From Acidobacteriaceae bacterium (lineage in GTDB: Bacteria > Acidobacteriota > Terriglobia > Terriglobales > Acidobacteriaceae): 42,703 bases of DNA. The position numbers and the translations under genes were made by a program. The stretch spans positions 1 through 42,703 of the forward strand of contig DAHUZH010000016.1 in assembly GCA_027306695.1 (NCBI GenBank). Reading direction: 5' to 3'. Below are positions 34,767 to 42,703 of this stretch, piece after piece. The first letter of the stretch is position 1. Each line of letters starts with the position of its first letter. The notes beneath the pieces were generated by a model that worked only from the letters and a program-made list of their open reading frames with translations, was not told the DNA's origin and ran no database searches.

Positions 34767-35879
34767 TCATCGGTCTATAAAAATTACAGAGTTGTTGCTG
34801 CGAAGAGAAAATATAACGGCGATGGTCGTTTCGATAGCTATGGGCTTTCCGTCGACGGTTACAGGCGTGTATTTCCATTGACGTACTGCGGTGAGCGCGG
34901 AGGCATCCAACGGTTTTCCTGCAGACAAGATGACATATGGTTCCCGCACGTTTCCCTGGTCATCAATTGTTGCATCGATAACCACGGCCCCGCTCATTCC
35001 TTTTTCTCTGGCTTCGACAGGATAGGTGGGCGCGGCCTGCTGAATAATATGGGGCGGAGTCGCGCTTTTATGCTGCTTTGCCTCATATCTTATAAACCAA
35101 TACGGTTGCAGGCCTGCAGGAATTGCCGCGAGACTGGTTGCTGTTTTCTCGTCTGCGCTGAGTGGCTCCAGCGTTGTGATGGATATGTTGAGTATCTGGA
35201 TCGGGCCGGCGGCGATAGCGGTAATGCTGCGTGGAATCAGAAGACCGTTAAAATTCTGAATGCCGTTATATACGGTAGCAATGCCAAGACTCTGACGAAT
35301 CCGCAGTAACCCCTCCCGTGTAAAGTAATCTTGCATCTCACATTTTGCCTGCTCTTTACTGCTTATCTGTCCACAATCGTATTCAGTAGTAAGACCAATC
35401 AAATTGCCCATGTTCTTGAGCTTTTTTCTTTGAAACTTCCATTTGTATGTAGTGCCGATGTTGGAGGGAATTTTAATTGCGAACATATCGATGGCCTGGC
35501 TCAGACGGAGAGGAACATAATCGGAAGCACAGTAAGATTGGTTTGGAAATGCCACATATTTGTAGTCGCCGAGGGTAGCCTCTAAGCGCCAGGCATCGTT
35601 GGACTGCCACCATTCTTCAATGGTTCCGTCACCCGTGAACTCGGCATCGCCAGCGGCGACGTAGGTGGCTTTCAGATGAAAGGGAATGCCCGCCGCTTCC
35701 AGGTCGCTCAACTGCCGGGCGCGGGCAAAGAACTCTTCCGGCGTTTTGGGATTGGCAGCGGGTGCAGGCGTTGCCGTAGAAGACGCAGGCGCGCTGGCTG
35801 GCTGCGTTTGTGCATGCAGTTTCGCAGGGAAAAGCGTAAGGCAGAGCATGAGGGTGCAAATAAGACAGAGATTAGTCAT
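34767..35879 (-). CDS. Secreted TonB C-terminal domain protein, paralogue 1
   Basis: 370 residues. A cleavable signal peptide (MTNLCLICTLMLCLTLFPAKLHA, probable cut before QTQ), an Ala/Pro/Thr-rich linker (24-44), a conserved N-terminal domain (about 45-215), and a TonB C-terminal domain at about 270-358 (APTYPVEAREKGMSGAVVIDATI, QWKYTPVTVDGKP). TonB normally has a membrane anchor and transmits energy to outer-membrane receptors; this protein has a signal peptide instead and no receptor nearby, so it may be a periplasmic partner. It is 18 bp from a tandem paralogue with a 154-bp identical segment. Confidence 0.8.
   Translation of the reverse strand: MTNLCLICTLMLCLTLFPAKLHAQTQPASAPASSTATPAPAANPKTPEEFFARARQLSDLEAAGIPFHLKATYVAAGDAEFTGDGTIEEWWQSNDAWRLEATLGDYKYVAFPNQSYCASDYVPLRLSQAIDMFAIKIPSNIGTTYKWKFQRKKLKNMGNLIGLTTEYDCGQISSKEQAKCEMQDYFTREGLLRIRQSLGIATVYNGIQNFNGLLIPRSITAIAAGPIQILNISITTLEPLSADEKTATSLAAIPAGLQPYWFIRYEAKQHKSATPPHIIQQAAPTYPVEAREKGMSGAVVIDATIDDQGNVREPYVILSAGKPLDASALTAVRQWKYTPVTVDGKPIAIETTIAVIFSLRSNNSVIFIDR
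35665..35818. repeat. 154-bp segment identical to 36769-36922
   Basis: Positions 35665-35818 and 36769-36922, exactly 1104 bp apart, are identical over 154 bp. Each encodes the end of the signal peptide, the linker and the first ~45 residues of the mature domain in the two TonB-C genes. Outside this block the genes differ greatly. Confidence 0.95.
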
Positions 35880-35897
35880 ACGATGGTTACATCCTAA

Positions 35898-36983
35898 TCA
35901 CCTGGCGTGAAACTCAATTGCAGTATAGACATCAACTATCACTGGCTGGCCATTTTGCATTGCTGGCTTGAATTTATATTTGCGAACGGCCTGCATCGCC
36001 GCTTTATCGAATAAAGCGCCGTCCGAAATCAGAACGTAAGGTTCTCGCACGGTTCCCGTAGTATCAACCCCAAAAGCAACGAGTACCATGCGATTCGAGT
36101 AATGTCCCCGTTCCGACTCAGGATATTTAGGATTCTGCATATGGAGGATTTTTGGCGGGGTGACTCCCTTTGTTGGGATGTCTTCCAAGAGTTGAGCGGG
36201 TGTCGCATGGTAATCCGGGATTGATTGTGTATCCAGCAGATTTCGGTCACCCGGATGGAGCGGTTCCAATAAGACAACACCCACAGTAAGCACCGGATCG
36301 CCCTGGAGCGTCGAAGCAATATTTCTTGGGATCGAAAATTTCCCAAAAGGCTGGAAGTTGCTGTATGTCTCGGAGTAGCTATTTCGACTATAAGATAGCA
36401 AGACCCCACTTCCAGTGAATTCATATAGCTCGACGCAGAGTTCGTTTTTATCAATATGATTGGGGATGCAAGACCACTGTTTTGTTACATCTTCGAGCGT
36501 ATCGTGGCCTTCTGTAATCTGGGACAACTTCCACTCTCCAGGATTCTTTTCTGGCAGCCCGATATGGGTGATCTGAAGTCCCATGACCTGCCGCAAGCGC
36601 AACGGCATGTAGTCGGATGTCGCGGAGTCCGCATTCTTCTGGAGATTCTGGATGGCCACATATTTGTAGTCACCCAGTGTGGCTTGTTTCCGCCAGATGT
36701 CTTTCGACGCCCACCATTCTTCGTAAGTCCCATTGCCGGTGAACTCTGCATCACCGCTGGCGAAAAATGTGGCTTTCAGATGAAAGGGAATGCCCGCCGC
36801 TTCCAGGTCGCTCAACTGCCGGGCGCGGGCAAAGAACTCTTCCGGCGTTTTGGGATTGGCAGCGGGTGCAGGCGTTGCCGTAGAAGACGCAGGCGCGCTG
36901 GCTGGCTGCGTTTGTGCATGCAACGGCCAGAGGCAGAGTGCAGCGCAGAGCCAAAGAGTGCAAGGGAGTAGAAATGCACGCAT
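35898..36983 (-). CDS. Secreted TonB C-terminal domain protein, paralogue 2
   Basis: 361 residues with a signal peptide (MRAFLLPCTLWLCAALCLWPLHA) and the same linker and domain order as paralogue 1. Its TonB-C domain (NPKYPESERGHYSNRMVLVAFGV..., KYKFKPAMQNGQPVIVD) is clearly diverged from that of paralogue 1, while residues about 21-72 are nearly the same because of a shared DNA block. It is the upstream gene of the tandem pair. The role is unknown; perhaps one of a family of TonB-like proteins with different partners. Confidence 0.8.
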   Translation of the reverse strand: MRAFLLPCTLWLCAALCLWPLHAQTQPASAPASSTATPAPAANPKTPEEFFARARQLSDLEAAGIPFHLKATFFASGDAEFTGNGTYEEWWASKDIWRKQATLGDYKYVAIQNLQKNADSATSDYMPLRLRQVMGLQITHIGLPEKNPGEWKLSQITEGHDTLEDVTKQWSCIPNHIDKNELCVELYEFTGSGVLLSYSRNSYSETYSNFQPFGKFSIPRNIASTLQGDPVLTVGVVLLEPLHPGDRNLLDTQSIPDYHATPAQLLEDIPTKGVTPPKILHMQNPKYPESERGHYSNRMVLVAFGVDTTGTVREPYVLISDGALFDKAAMQAVRKYKFKPAMQNGQPVIVDVYTAIEFHAR

Positions 36984-37154
36984 GGGAGCGATGCTCCCGT
37001 TATAGCGCTAAACGAGGCAAGTTGCAAAGGCATTTTATGTGCCAGGTCCGCGAAACCACAGGGCCCTCACGCATCGCCACGGCGATCCGCGGCGACCTCC
37101 GGTCGGGATGATTGAAGTTTTTGTAGTGAATCCTGGTCGTGCCGGACGCTGTCT
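36984..37154. other. Short gap with a family C-like repeat
   Basis: Between paralogue 2 and the PAP2 gene. A family C-like copy (GGGCCCTCACGCATCGCC... GGTCGGGATGATTG) lies at about 37060-37113. The promoter of the TonB-C pair should be in 36984-37060; no clear boxes. Confidence 0.5.
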
Positions 37155-38006
37155 CTACAGGCGATGTTTCATCAGAGTTTTGGCGAGGGAAAAGACCACT
37201 TCAAACATGTCGAGGACTTCATAGCTCAGGAAAAAAATGAAGGCGGCAGACAAGCCAGGCGCGGTTTGCCAGCACTTCATCACGATCCGCCAAATGAAGT
37301 CCCGGTAAGCGGCAATGTTTGCGATGCTGGCCAGGCCAACACCGATCACAGCCCCGGCCAGCAGGTCGGTAGGCCAGTGCATGCCAAGGTACACGCGCAG
37401 GGCCAGGTTAATTGCGACGGTGTAGAAAAGCGCAAGACCCCCTAGAAGCCGGGAAGTCATCATCAATCCGACGGAGAGTGTAACCAGCAGCACAGCATGG
37501 TCGCTGGGAAAGGAACTCCAGCCATGAAGGACGGATGGGCCGAGAATGCGAGGTATGCGGAAATGAAGCGCGACCGTCCTGAGAGGTCTTTCCCGGAATG
37601 GAAGGGACACGGCAAGTATCCGTGTAAGAACCACGCCAAATAAAGCGAGCGACACCGTAGCGGCAATTTTGCGGCGCTTGTCCAATATTTCCGACGCACT
37701 CTCTGTCCGCGGAAAGAAGCCTACCCAGAGGAGGAGTACGATCGGTCCCACTTTGAGCAGGTTGTGATCGTTGATGACGGTGACAGCCGGCGTCAGCCAT
37801 GGCAGGCGACTGGCAAGTCCGTTTACATACAAAACGATCCCGGCGTCAAAGGAGTTGTACCATCCCTGCGGCAAGGAAGAGGACGGAAAGATGTGCCGAA
37901 GAGTGGCCAGACATGCAATCACGCCGACAAAGGCTGCTGTGGTAAGGAATAGTTTGGTTGGAACTGTGTGGGATGGAGTGTATGCGCGGTGCGTGTCTGT
38001 GGCCAT
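37155..38006 (-). CDS. PAP2-family membrane phosphatase
   Basis: 283 residues, six membrane segments. The PAP2 signatures are FPSDHA (H170 as the acid) and RVYLGMHWPTD (R204, H210 as nucleophile, D214). The first motif (K-x6-RP) is divergent, only PFRERP at 136-141 being visible. The family dephosphorylates lipid phosphates such as undecaprenyl pyrophosphate; whether it recycles the wall carrier here is an inference. It is followed on the same strand by nothing close; the glycosyltransferase lies 132 bp upstream. Confidence 0.85.
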   Translation of the reverse strand: MATDTHRAYTPSHTVPTKLFLTTAAFVGVIACLATLRHIFPSSSLPQGWYNSFDAGIVLYVNGLASRLPWLTPAVTVINDHNLLKVGPIVLLLWVGFFPRTESASEILDKRRKIAATVSLALFGVVLTRILAVSLPFRERPLRTVALHFRIPRILGPSVLHGWSSFPSDHAVLLVTLSVGLMMTSRLLGGLALFYTVAINLALRVYLGMHWPTDLLAGAVIGVGLASIANIAAYRDFIWRIVMKCWQTAPGLSAAFIFFLSYEVLDMFEVVFSLAKTLMKHRL

Positions 38007-38138
38007 AATGGTTGCGGGTTTTCGCTCCTCAGCGCAACTCTATGAATTTATAGGCGTTCGCAGGAATGTTTACATTCTTGCAGCGGACTGTCAATTAAAA
38101 AATATTCATGATTCGGTGCGAAAGTCCAAGGGAAATTT

Positions 38139-40100
38139 TCAGTGTGTTGGTTCAGTGAAGAGCAAGAGATTGCCAAAGGATTGTGTTTTCGGAAGCGTCG
38201 CCGAGTATTCCGCGATCTTCTCCGGGCGATTGCGGCAGCCGAGACAAATTACCATGCAGACCGGCTGGCGAGAGGGCTGCGCGTACTGGGCGGACGAATT
38301 CTCAACGTCCACGTATCGGATTTGGCGCGGAACTCCATCCTGCGCCAGCATGGCCATCATCGGGTATTCAAAATGCAGCAGATTTGCATCGATTCCGATG
38401 TTGCGGCAGTTGGAGGCCCGTGCCGCTTGCGCCGCAGCGACGAATGAGGCCGCCATCTCGGGATGGGAATCGAAGAAATAGGTCTGGTCGCGCGGGGTGG
38501 TCAGGATGCTTCCCCGGAGACCATGTCTCGCGATGAGCGGCCGCGTATCGTTTGCGAGCGCCAAAGGAAGCGCGAGCAGCAGGAGCAACCCTCCAATAGC
38601 ATTGACGGCCCATCTGGGCAGGACATTGACCAGGACCACGGCGCTAAAAGCGGCACCCAGCACGAAGACGGGCAATTGGAGTCTTGCGCTCCATGGCGAC
38701 CAGCGCAGCAGCGCGCAAAACAAAATAAACGCGCCCACGATTCCGAGGCCGAACCAGTGCACCGGGCCTTTGAAGCGGCGGTAATGTATGAGAACCATTG
38801 CGCCTGCCAGCAGGAACAGCAGAAAGTGAATTGGATCTTCGCTCAGCACCTCATTGCGCGGTTTGAACCGGACCGCGAAGCGGGGCATATATCCAAGTTG
38901 CGAGGCCATGATTTGCCCCGGGGCATTCGGGTCAACGCCCATGTCCCGAATGAGTCTGGAGAAGGCCCGAGTGGACAGGGTATTGATACGAGCACTGGGC
39001 ACGCCCGCGTGGAGCGCGACATTACGGGCCACATTGGCCAGCGCTAGCGTTGGAGTGGCACGCGCAGTTGCGTACATGCGTGTATTCAGATCGCCAACGC
39101 CATAGAAATAGGGCAGGCCCAGAGGAGAACCGCTGTCCCGATAGTTGCGCACCCATAATGGCGCGCATACTAGAATGCCCATGGCCGCGATTGCCGGCAG
39201 GCGCAAGAAAAAGCCCCGCTTCGCGGTCCTGTTCCACATCAGTGCGCAGGCCAGAACAATGCAAGGCAGAAACACATACGATGTGCCCTTGGTGAATACT
39301 GCCAGCCCCAGTGCGGCTCCGATCGCGAGCGCGTGCGGCCAGTCCTGGCTGCGTCTCCAGTGCAGCAGGAGATACACAGCCAGGGCAATCCAATACGCCG
39401 CGACCACCTCGGTCTTGGTTCCAGAACCTTCCAGGAGCGCCATGGGAATCGTCGCGGTAAAGATGGCGGCGACGATTTGCGCGCGCCGGGCGCCGCCGAG
39501 TTCTTTAGCAATCAGCGACGCGGTGAGGATGCATCCTGCGTAGCAGAACCACTGGACGAGCGCCACAAGCCGGTCCGATCCATACAGAAGATCCAGATGC
39601 AGCATCACGTACTCGGCAAATGGAGGCTGATTCAGTTGCGCCCAGTCGATGGTAGGGAAGAACTGCACGCCACGGTCGTTGATCCACTCCACCACGCGGG
39701 GCAGGTGGTACTCCATCGCGTCCCATGTGTTGGGTGCGGACGCCAGCGCGGTCAAGGCGATCAATGTGCCGATCGCGACCATGATGATCAGGCCGGCCCG
39801 GTCATCCCACGGTAAAGGCGAATTTTTTTCTTTGGTGGTGTCCGCAACGTCCGCACCGGTTTGCGTGGCGCGTCGGGTCTTCCAACTCCACATGAAACAG
39901 AGGAAGGCGAACACCAACCAGCTCCAGGCAATGCCGGTCCAGGTGAGAAACCGGAATTGTGTCAGCACCTCGGTAATGAAGGCGACGAATAGCGACCATG
40001 GGACGGACGCTAACAGCAAAGCCTCGCGCCAATCTGCCTGTGTACGGCGGAACCCGGCAGCCAGAAATGCAAACGCAAGCAGCGGCAGGAATACCAGCAT
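38139..40100 (-). CDS. Membrane glycosyltransferase, family 39/PMT-like
   Basis: 653 residues, about 11-12 transmembrane segments and a C-terminal soluble region of ~110 residues. The first periplasmic loop has WDAMEYHLPRVVEWINDRGVQF, in which an acidic residue is followed by YHLPR; GT39/ArnT-like enzymes have catalytic Asp/Glu in this loop. These enzymes use polyprenyl-phosphate sugars on the periplasmic side. The acceptor is unknown. The C-terminal part (ARASNCRNIGIDANLLHFEYP) looks like the small beta-rich domain of this class. Confidence 0.75.
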   Translation of the reverse strand: MLVFLPLLAFAFLAAGFRRTQADWREALLLASVPWSLFVAFITEVLTQFRFLTWTGIAWSWLVFAFLCFMWSWKTRRATQTGADVADTTKEKNSPLPWDDRAGLIIMVAIGTLIALTALASAPNTWDAMEYHLPRVVEWINDRGVQFFPTIDWAQLNQPPFAEYVMLHLDLLYGSDRLVALVQWFCYAGCILTASLIAKELGGARRAQIVAAIFTATIPMALLEGSGTKTEVVAAYWIALAVYLLLHWRRSQDWPHALAIGAALGLAVFTKGTSYVFLPCIVLACALMWNRTAKRGFFLRLPAIAAMGILVCAPLWVRNYRDSGSPLGLPYFYGVGDLNTRMYATARATPTLALANVARNVALHAGVPSARINTLSTRAFSRLIRDMGVDPNAPGQIMASQLGYMPRFAVRFKPRNEVLSEDPIHFLLFLLAGAMVLIHYRRFKGPVHWFGLGIVGAFILFCALLRWSPWSARLQLPVFVLGAAFSAVVLVNVLPRWAVNAIGGLLLLLALPLALANDTRPLIARHGLRGSILTTPRDQTYFFDSHPEMAASFVAAAQAARASNCRNIGIDANLLHFEYPMMAMLAQDGVPRQIRYVDVENSSAQYAQPSRQPVCMVICLGCRNRPEKIAEYSATLPKTQSFGNLLLFTEPTH

Positions 40101-40199
40101 GCACTCTCCAGAACAACGTGTCGAAGCAAATTCGTCATGGCTCAGCAGGACGACTGTACGGCAAGCAGGAGGAGGTGCAACGCCTTCACCGATACAGTG

Positions 40200-40742
40200 C
40201 TATTCGTTGTAGTGAAGCAAACTGAAAACGTCAAGGCCTTCAAAGCGCTCGCGGCCTTTTAGAAAATCCAGTTCTACCGCAAAGGCCAGACCTGCGATTT
40301 CGCCGCCCAACTGGCGGACCAGTTTCAATGTCGCTTCCATCGTGCCGCCGGTGGCCAGCAGATCGTCGACGATGACGACGCGCTGGCCGCTCTCGATGGC
40401 GTCGAGATGGATTTCGAGCGCGTCCGTGCCGTACTCCAGATCGTAGGTGACGCGCGCCGTCTTCGCAGGCAACTTCTTTGGCTTGCGCACCGGAACGAAG
40501 CCCGCGTTCAGCCGGTAGGCCAGCGCCGGGCCAAAGATGAATCCGCGCGCTTCAATGCCGAGCACGAGGTCGATGTCCTTCTCAAAATAATGCGCGGCCA
40601 GCGCGTCGATCAGCATGGCGAAGCCGGACTTGTCCTTGAGCAGCGTGGTGATGTCGTAGAAAAGAATGCCGGGTTTGGGAAAATCGGGGACGGTGCGGAT
40701 GAGTTTCTTCAGAGGTTCACAGTCAATATGCATTTGCGACAT
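40200..40742 (-). CDS. apt: Adenine phosphoribosyltransferase
   Basis: 180 residues from ATG 40742. Apt turns adenine and PRPP into AMP (purine salvage). The PRPP loop [16 protein letters not shown], and [15 protein letters not shown] plus [10 protein letters not shown] of the hood are typical. The frame stays open upstream, but those residues overlap the acylphosphatase gene. The start lies four bases from the acylphosphatase stop; AAGGAG is 12 bases upstream, so coupling to the upstream gene may help translation. Confidence 0.95.
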   Translation of the reverse strand: MSQMHIDCEPLKKLIRTVPDFPKPGILFYDITTLLKDKSGFAMLIDALAAHYFEKDIDLVLGIEARGFIFGPALAYRLNAGFVPVRKPKKLPAKTARVTYDLEYGTDALEIHLDAIESGQRVVIVDDLLATGGTMEATLKLVRQLGGEIAGLAFAVELDFLKGRERFEGLDVFSLLHYNE

Positions 40743-40746
40743 TCGT

Positions 40747-41028
40747 TTACCATGCTCCTTCGATTTCAAATGCCTGTAAATGTTCAGCCTCGGCCGCGGG
40801 CTGTTCCTGTAGTTCGATGCGGTCCACGCGCGAGCCTCGCGAGCCATTTTTCAGCCGCGTATGCAACTGCTGGAGTTGCTCTTCGTTTCCAGCCGCCAGC
40901 ACTTCGACATGGCCGGTGGAAGTGTTGCGCACCCAGCCGCGCAGGCCGAGCGTAGACGCCTCCCGCAGCACAAACCAGCGGAAGCCGACGCCCTGCACGC
41001 GACCCTTCACGATGTAATGACGCACCAT
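40747..41028 (-). CDS. acyP: Acylphosphatase
   Basis: 93 residues from ATG 41028 ([19 protein letters not shown]...). The signature [12 protein letters not shown], with catalytic R17, and the later N35 in GWVRNTSTG are both present. It hydrolyses acyl phosphates. It ends four bases before apt, forming a two-gene unit. The longer open frame upstream is rejected since the family begins directly before the strand VRHYIVKG. Confidence 0.92.
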   Translation of the reverse strand: MVRHYIVKGRVQGVGFRWFVLREASTLGLRGWVRNTSTGHVEVLAAGNEEQLQQLHTRLKNGSRGSRVDRIELQEQPAAEAEHLQAFEIEGAW

Positions 41029-41104
41029 GACAGCAAAGGCAGTGTCGCAGATGTAAGGGATGGGGTGCAAGGAAAGAGGAGTTGGTTGGATTCGTTGCAG
41101 TCGT

Positions 41105-41127
41105 CCACCCTTGCGATGCAAGGGTGG
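41105..41127. repeat. Family A palindrome
   Basis: CCACCCTTGC/GCAAGGGTGG, a perfect 10-bp stem around GAT, between acyP and efp. Confidence 0.85.
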
Positions 41128-41152
41128 GTGTCCAGGAACTTTCAACAGAAAT

Positions 41153-41713
41153 TTACGCGCGGGACAGGTACGCGCCTTCGGCGGTGTCGATGCGAATCTT
41201 GTCCCCTTGATTGATGAACGCGGGAACCTGGACGATGAGGCCGGTCTCCATCTTGGCGGGCTTGGTGACGGACGATGCGGTTGCGGATTTCAGTCCCGGC
41301 TCCGTCTCGACGATGGTCATCTCGACGATCTGCGGCAGATCGATGCCGACGGCCACGCCGTCGAAGAAAGAGACTTTGATGGGCAGATTGGCGATGAGAT
41401 ATTCGACGGCGTCGCCCAGTGTTTCGGCATTCAGGGTAGTCTGCTCGTAATTTTCCGTGTTCATAAACACGTATTCATCGCCGTCGGCGTAGAGGAATTC
41501 CATCGCGATTTCGTCCACGATGACGCGCTCAATGGGGTCCGGCGAGCGGAAGCGGTGCTCGTACATGGCGCCGGTGCGCAGGTTGCGCAGCTTGGCCTGG
41601 ATGAAGGCGCGCAGGTTGCCGGGGGTGCGATGCTCCACCTTAAAAACGGAGTGCAGTTCGCCATTGTGCTTGATGATCATGCCGGGACGCATTTGGGTGG
41701 CGGGAATCGCCAT
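41153..41713 (-). CDS. efp: Translation elongation factor P with Asn loop tip
   Basis: 186 residues, three beta-barrel domains, full length. EF-P frees ribosomes stalled on polyproline. In E. coli the tip loop is KPGKG with the modified K34; here the loop reads TPGNLRAF (30-37), so Asn 33 takes the Lys place and no Arg (as in the rhamnosylated type) replaces it. The rest (GDEYVFMNTENYEQ, SSVTKPAKMETGLIVQVP) is typical. The many proline runs in this window (for example in the BON protein) suggest it remains active without lysylation. AAGGAG lies about 10 bases before ATG 41713. Confidence 0.95.
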   Translation of the reverse strand: MAIPATQMRPGMIIKHNGELHSVFKVEHRTPGNLRAFIQAKLRNLRTGAMYEHRFRSPDPIERVIVDEIAMEFLYADGDEYVFMNTENYEQTTLNAETLGDAVEYLIANLPIKVSFFDGVAVGIDLPQIVEMTIVETEPGLKSATASSVTKPAKMETGLIVQVPAFINQGDKIRIDTAEGAYLSRA

Positions 41714-41958
41714 AGAAAACTTGCTCCTTGGTTACGTTTAGAAATTTTTCGCTCGGGACCGAGGGGCCGACGAACTTGAGGTCAACTCCTTAAGTGTAGC
41801 GTAGCGAGGGGGAAGTCGGGCAGGTATGAGCACGGACTGGGTGCCCCGTCCTTCGCGGCTTTGTTTTTGCGAAGGATGGGAGAGGAATTCCAAGCTCACT
41901 AGGGAGTCTATGGAAGTCCGCCCTTGCGGTCATCGCGGTCATCGGATTCTTTATCGCT
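41714..41958. other. Gap with a degenerate family A hairpin
   Basis: CCTTCGC (41850-41856) pairs with GCGAAGG (41869-41875), the family A type with a longer loop. The promoter of efp should lie in 41714-41800. To the right the in-frame sequence before 41959 encodes a hydrophobic stretch; see the next entry. Confidence 0.5.
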
Positions 41959-42381
41959 ATGCTCTCATTGTTGCCGCGCATATCAGTGAATCCCTCTGAC
42001 CCCGTTGATCCGAATAACGCACTATCGGCCTTATTTACCATTGCTAATAATGGGTTCATTCCTCTACGCAAGGTGGCGGCTTCCCTCGGGCTGGGCGAAA
42101 TACAACCCGTAGGGAAAGCACTTGACGCGAATGTGGAATATGACCTTCAAGGCGAGCTGGCACCCACAGCTTGGAGCAATCACTCGCTTGATATGGATGA
42201 CGATTACACTATCAGCCCTTTTGACGTTATCCGCGCATACGGAGATAGACAGGCAGCCATTCAAATTATTGTTCTTTACAATCTTTGGGTGCTGCCTTGG
42301 AAAATTACCAGACGGTTCCGATTCGAGACACACAGGCAGAGCAATGGAAAGCTATATTGGTATTCATTACCTGCCAAATAG
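41959..42381 (+). CDS. Membrane-anchored protein of unknown function, 5' end uncertain
   Basis: From the ATG at 41959 the frame gives 140 residues (MLSLLPRISVNPSDPVDPNNALS...). The same frame is open upstream and encodes LWKSALAVIAVIGFFIA directly before that ATG, clearly a transmembrane helix that a real gene would include, but no ATG, GTG or TTG is available until the family A hairpin. So either the true start is a rare codon or the 5' end was lost. The soluble part (about residues 10-140) has no family I recognise. Confidence 0.45.
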   Translation: MLSLLPRISVNPSDPVDPNNALSALFTIANNGFIPLRKVAASLGLGEIQPVGKALDANVEYDLQGELAPTAWSNHSLDMDDDYTISPFDVIRAYGDRQAAIQIIVLYNLWVLPWKITRRFRFETHRQSNGKLYWYSLPAK

Positions 42382-42396
42382 AAGACTCCTTTGTGT

Positions 42397-42703
42397 CTAC
42401 TTTCCACTCCACCAGTGCAAGATGAAACCCACTATGGTTATGATTGCCGCGACACCACCCACAACCGGTATCCACGTCTTCTGAACGGCGCTTAACAACC
42501 TTGGCATTAGTCGGCTGTTCTCTAGGTAGTCTTCTCCTTCGATGGTGGTCCCTTGCAGGATGTACTCAGTGTGAGGCGAGGTATAAGGTTCGACAGATAT
42601 CCGCTTTGACTAACCCAGCACCCACACAGTAGTCAACCACAGCGCACAGTCGGCTATATTCCCAGCCGGGAATCAGGTTTGGTTCTACGTGATTGAGCGG
42701 ACC
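42397..42703 (-). pseudogene. Winged-helix/DUF2513-like membrane protein, frameshifted and cut by the window
   Basis: Two overlapping minus-strand frames together make one plausible protein. The first enters at the window edge and reads ...IPGWEYSRLCAVVDYCVGAG then LVKADI, ending at 42566. The second, open from 42609 to the stop at 42397, reads ISVEPYTSPHTEYILQGTTI, EGEDYLENSRLM and a C-terminal hydrophobic end VVGGVAAIITIVGFILHWWSGK-like. The join between 42566 and 42609 needs a frameshift. The YCVGAGLVKA ... TIEGEDYLEN pattern resembles DUF2513-type winged helices, an uncertain match. The beginning is outside the window. Confidence 0.4.

Noticed and set aside
34050-35309. 419-codon plus-strand frame across era and the TonB-C gene
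   Set aside because: It spans two unrelated genes of the opposite strand and a gap, with no recognisable domain.

Overview
The window looks like a chromosomal segment of an Acidobacteriota bacterium of the Terriglobia / Acidobacteriaceae type. This is an inference from gene content: the mreB-mreC-mreD-mrdA-rodA-RNase E/G order, futalosine-pathway menaquinone synthesis (MqnC), NtrY/NtrX, several small outer-membrane barrels, and GC-rich codon use. Short palindromic repeats also fill many of the intergenic gaps. No taxonomic marker such as rRNA is present.

Left end, 1 to about 5.5 kb, is mobile DNA. It holds helically phased GTTCGA repeats, a 47-codon ORF overlapping a zeta-type toxin kinase, and a leftward three-gene set whose ATGs overlap the previous stops and which matches the TraK-TraL-TraM module of RP4-like conjugation systems. 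Upstream of that set lies a hairpin- and repeat-rich stretch that may be an oriT. At 3156-3200 is the 3' part of an initiator tRNA-fMet gene (anticodon loop to CCA), which reads as an attachment site. Beside it are a tyrosine integrase with an inserted zinc-finger-like segment, an excisionase-like HTH protein and a truncated lysR. The truncated lysR ends inside chromosomal repeats and marks the right limit of the island.

5.6 to 15.3 kb is mixed metabolism and envelope: aspartase (aspA), a small beta-barrel, a membrane-anchored cytochrome c, a DUF481-type barrel, a small unknown protein, mqnC, a small membrane protein, an AbrB/PIN toxin-antitoxin pair with a palindromic operator, a processive family-2 glycosyltransferase and another beta-barrel.

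15.5 to 25.5 kb is a leftward cell-shape cluster: mreB, mreC, mreD, mrdA (PBP2), rodA, then an RNase E/G whose S1 domain is split by about 570 disordered residues. 25.6 to 29.5 kb has an aldehyde dehydrogenase, alanine dehydrogenase and a BON-domain lipoprotein-like protein. 29.6 to 33.3 kb is an ntrY-ntrX two-component pair; the NtrX lacks the sigma-54 contact motif.

33.6 to 41.7 kb, all leftward, has era, two tandem secreted TonB-C proteins that share a 154-bp identical block, a PAP2 phosphatase, a large membrane glycosyltransferase, acylphosphatase plus apt as a two-gene unit, and efp with an Asn at the usual Lys tip. The right edge has a membrane-anchored unknown protein without a clear start codon and a leftward gene that enters from outside the window and appears frameshifted.

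Three families of intergenic repeats recur. Family A has CCTTGC/GCAAGG stems. Family B is about 100 bp, MITE-like, with GATTCTTC/GAAGAATC arms. Family C has TCCCTCG...GGGATGACA. In two places they have become coding sequence, supplying the C-terminal tail of PBP2 and the broken end of the LysR fragment.
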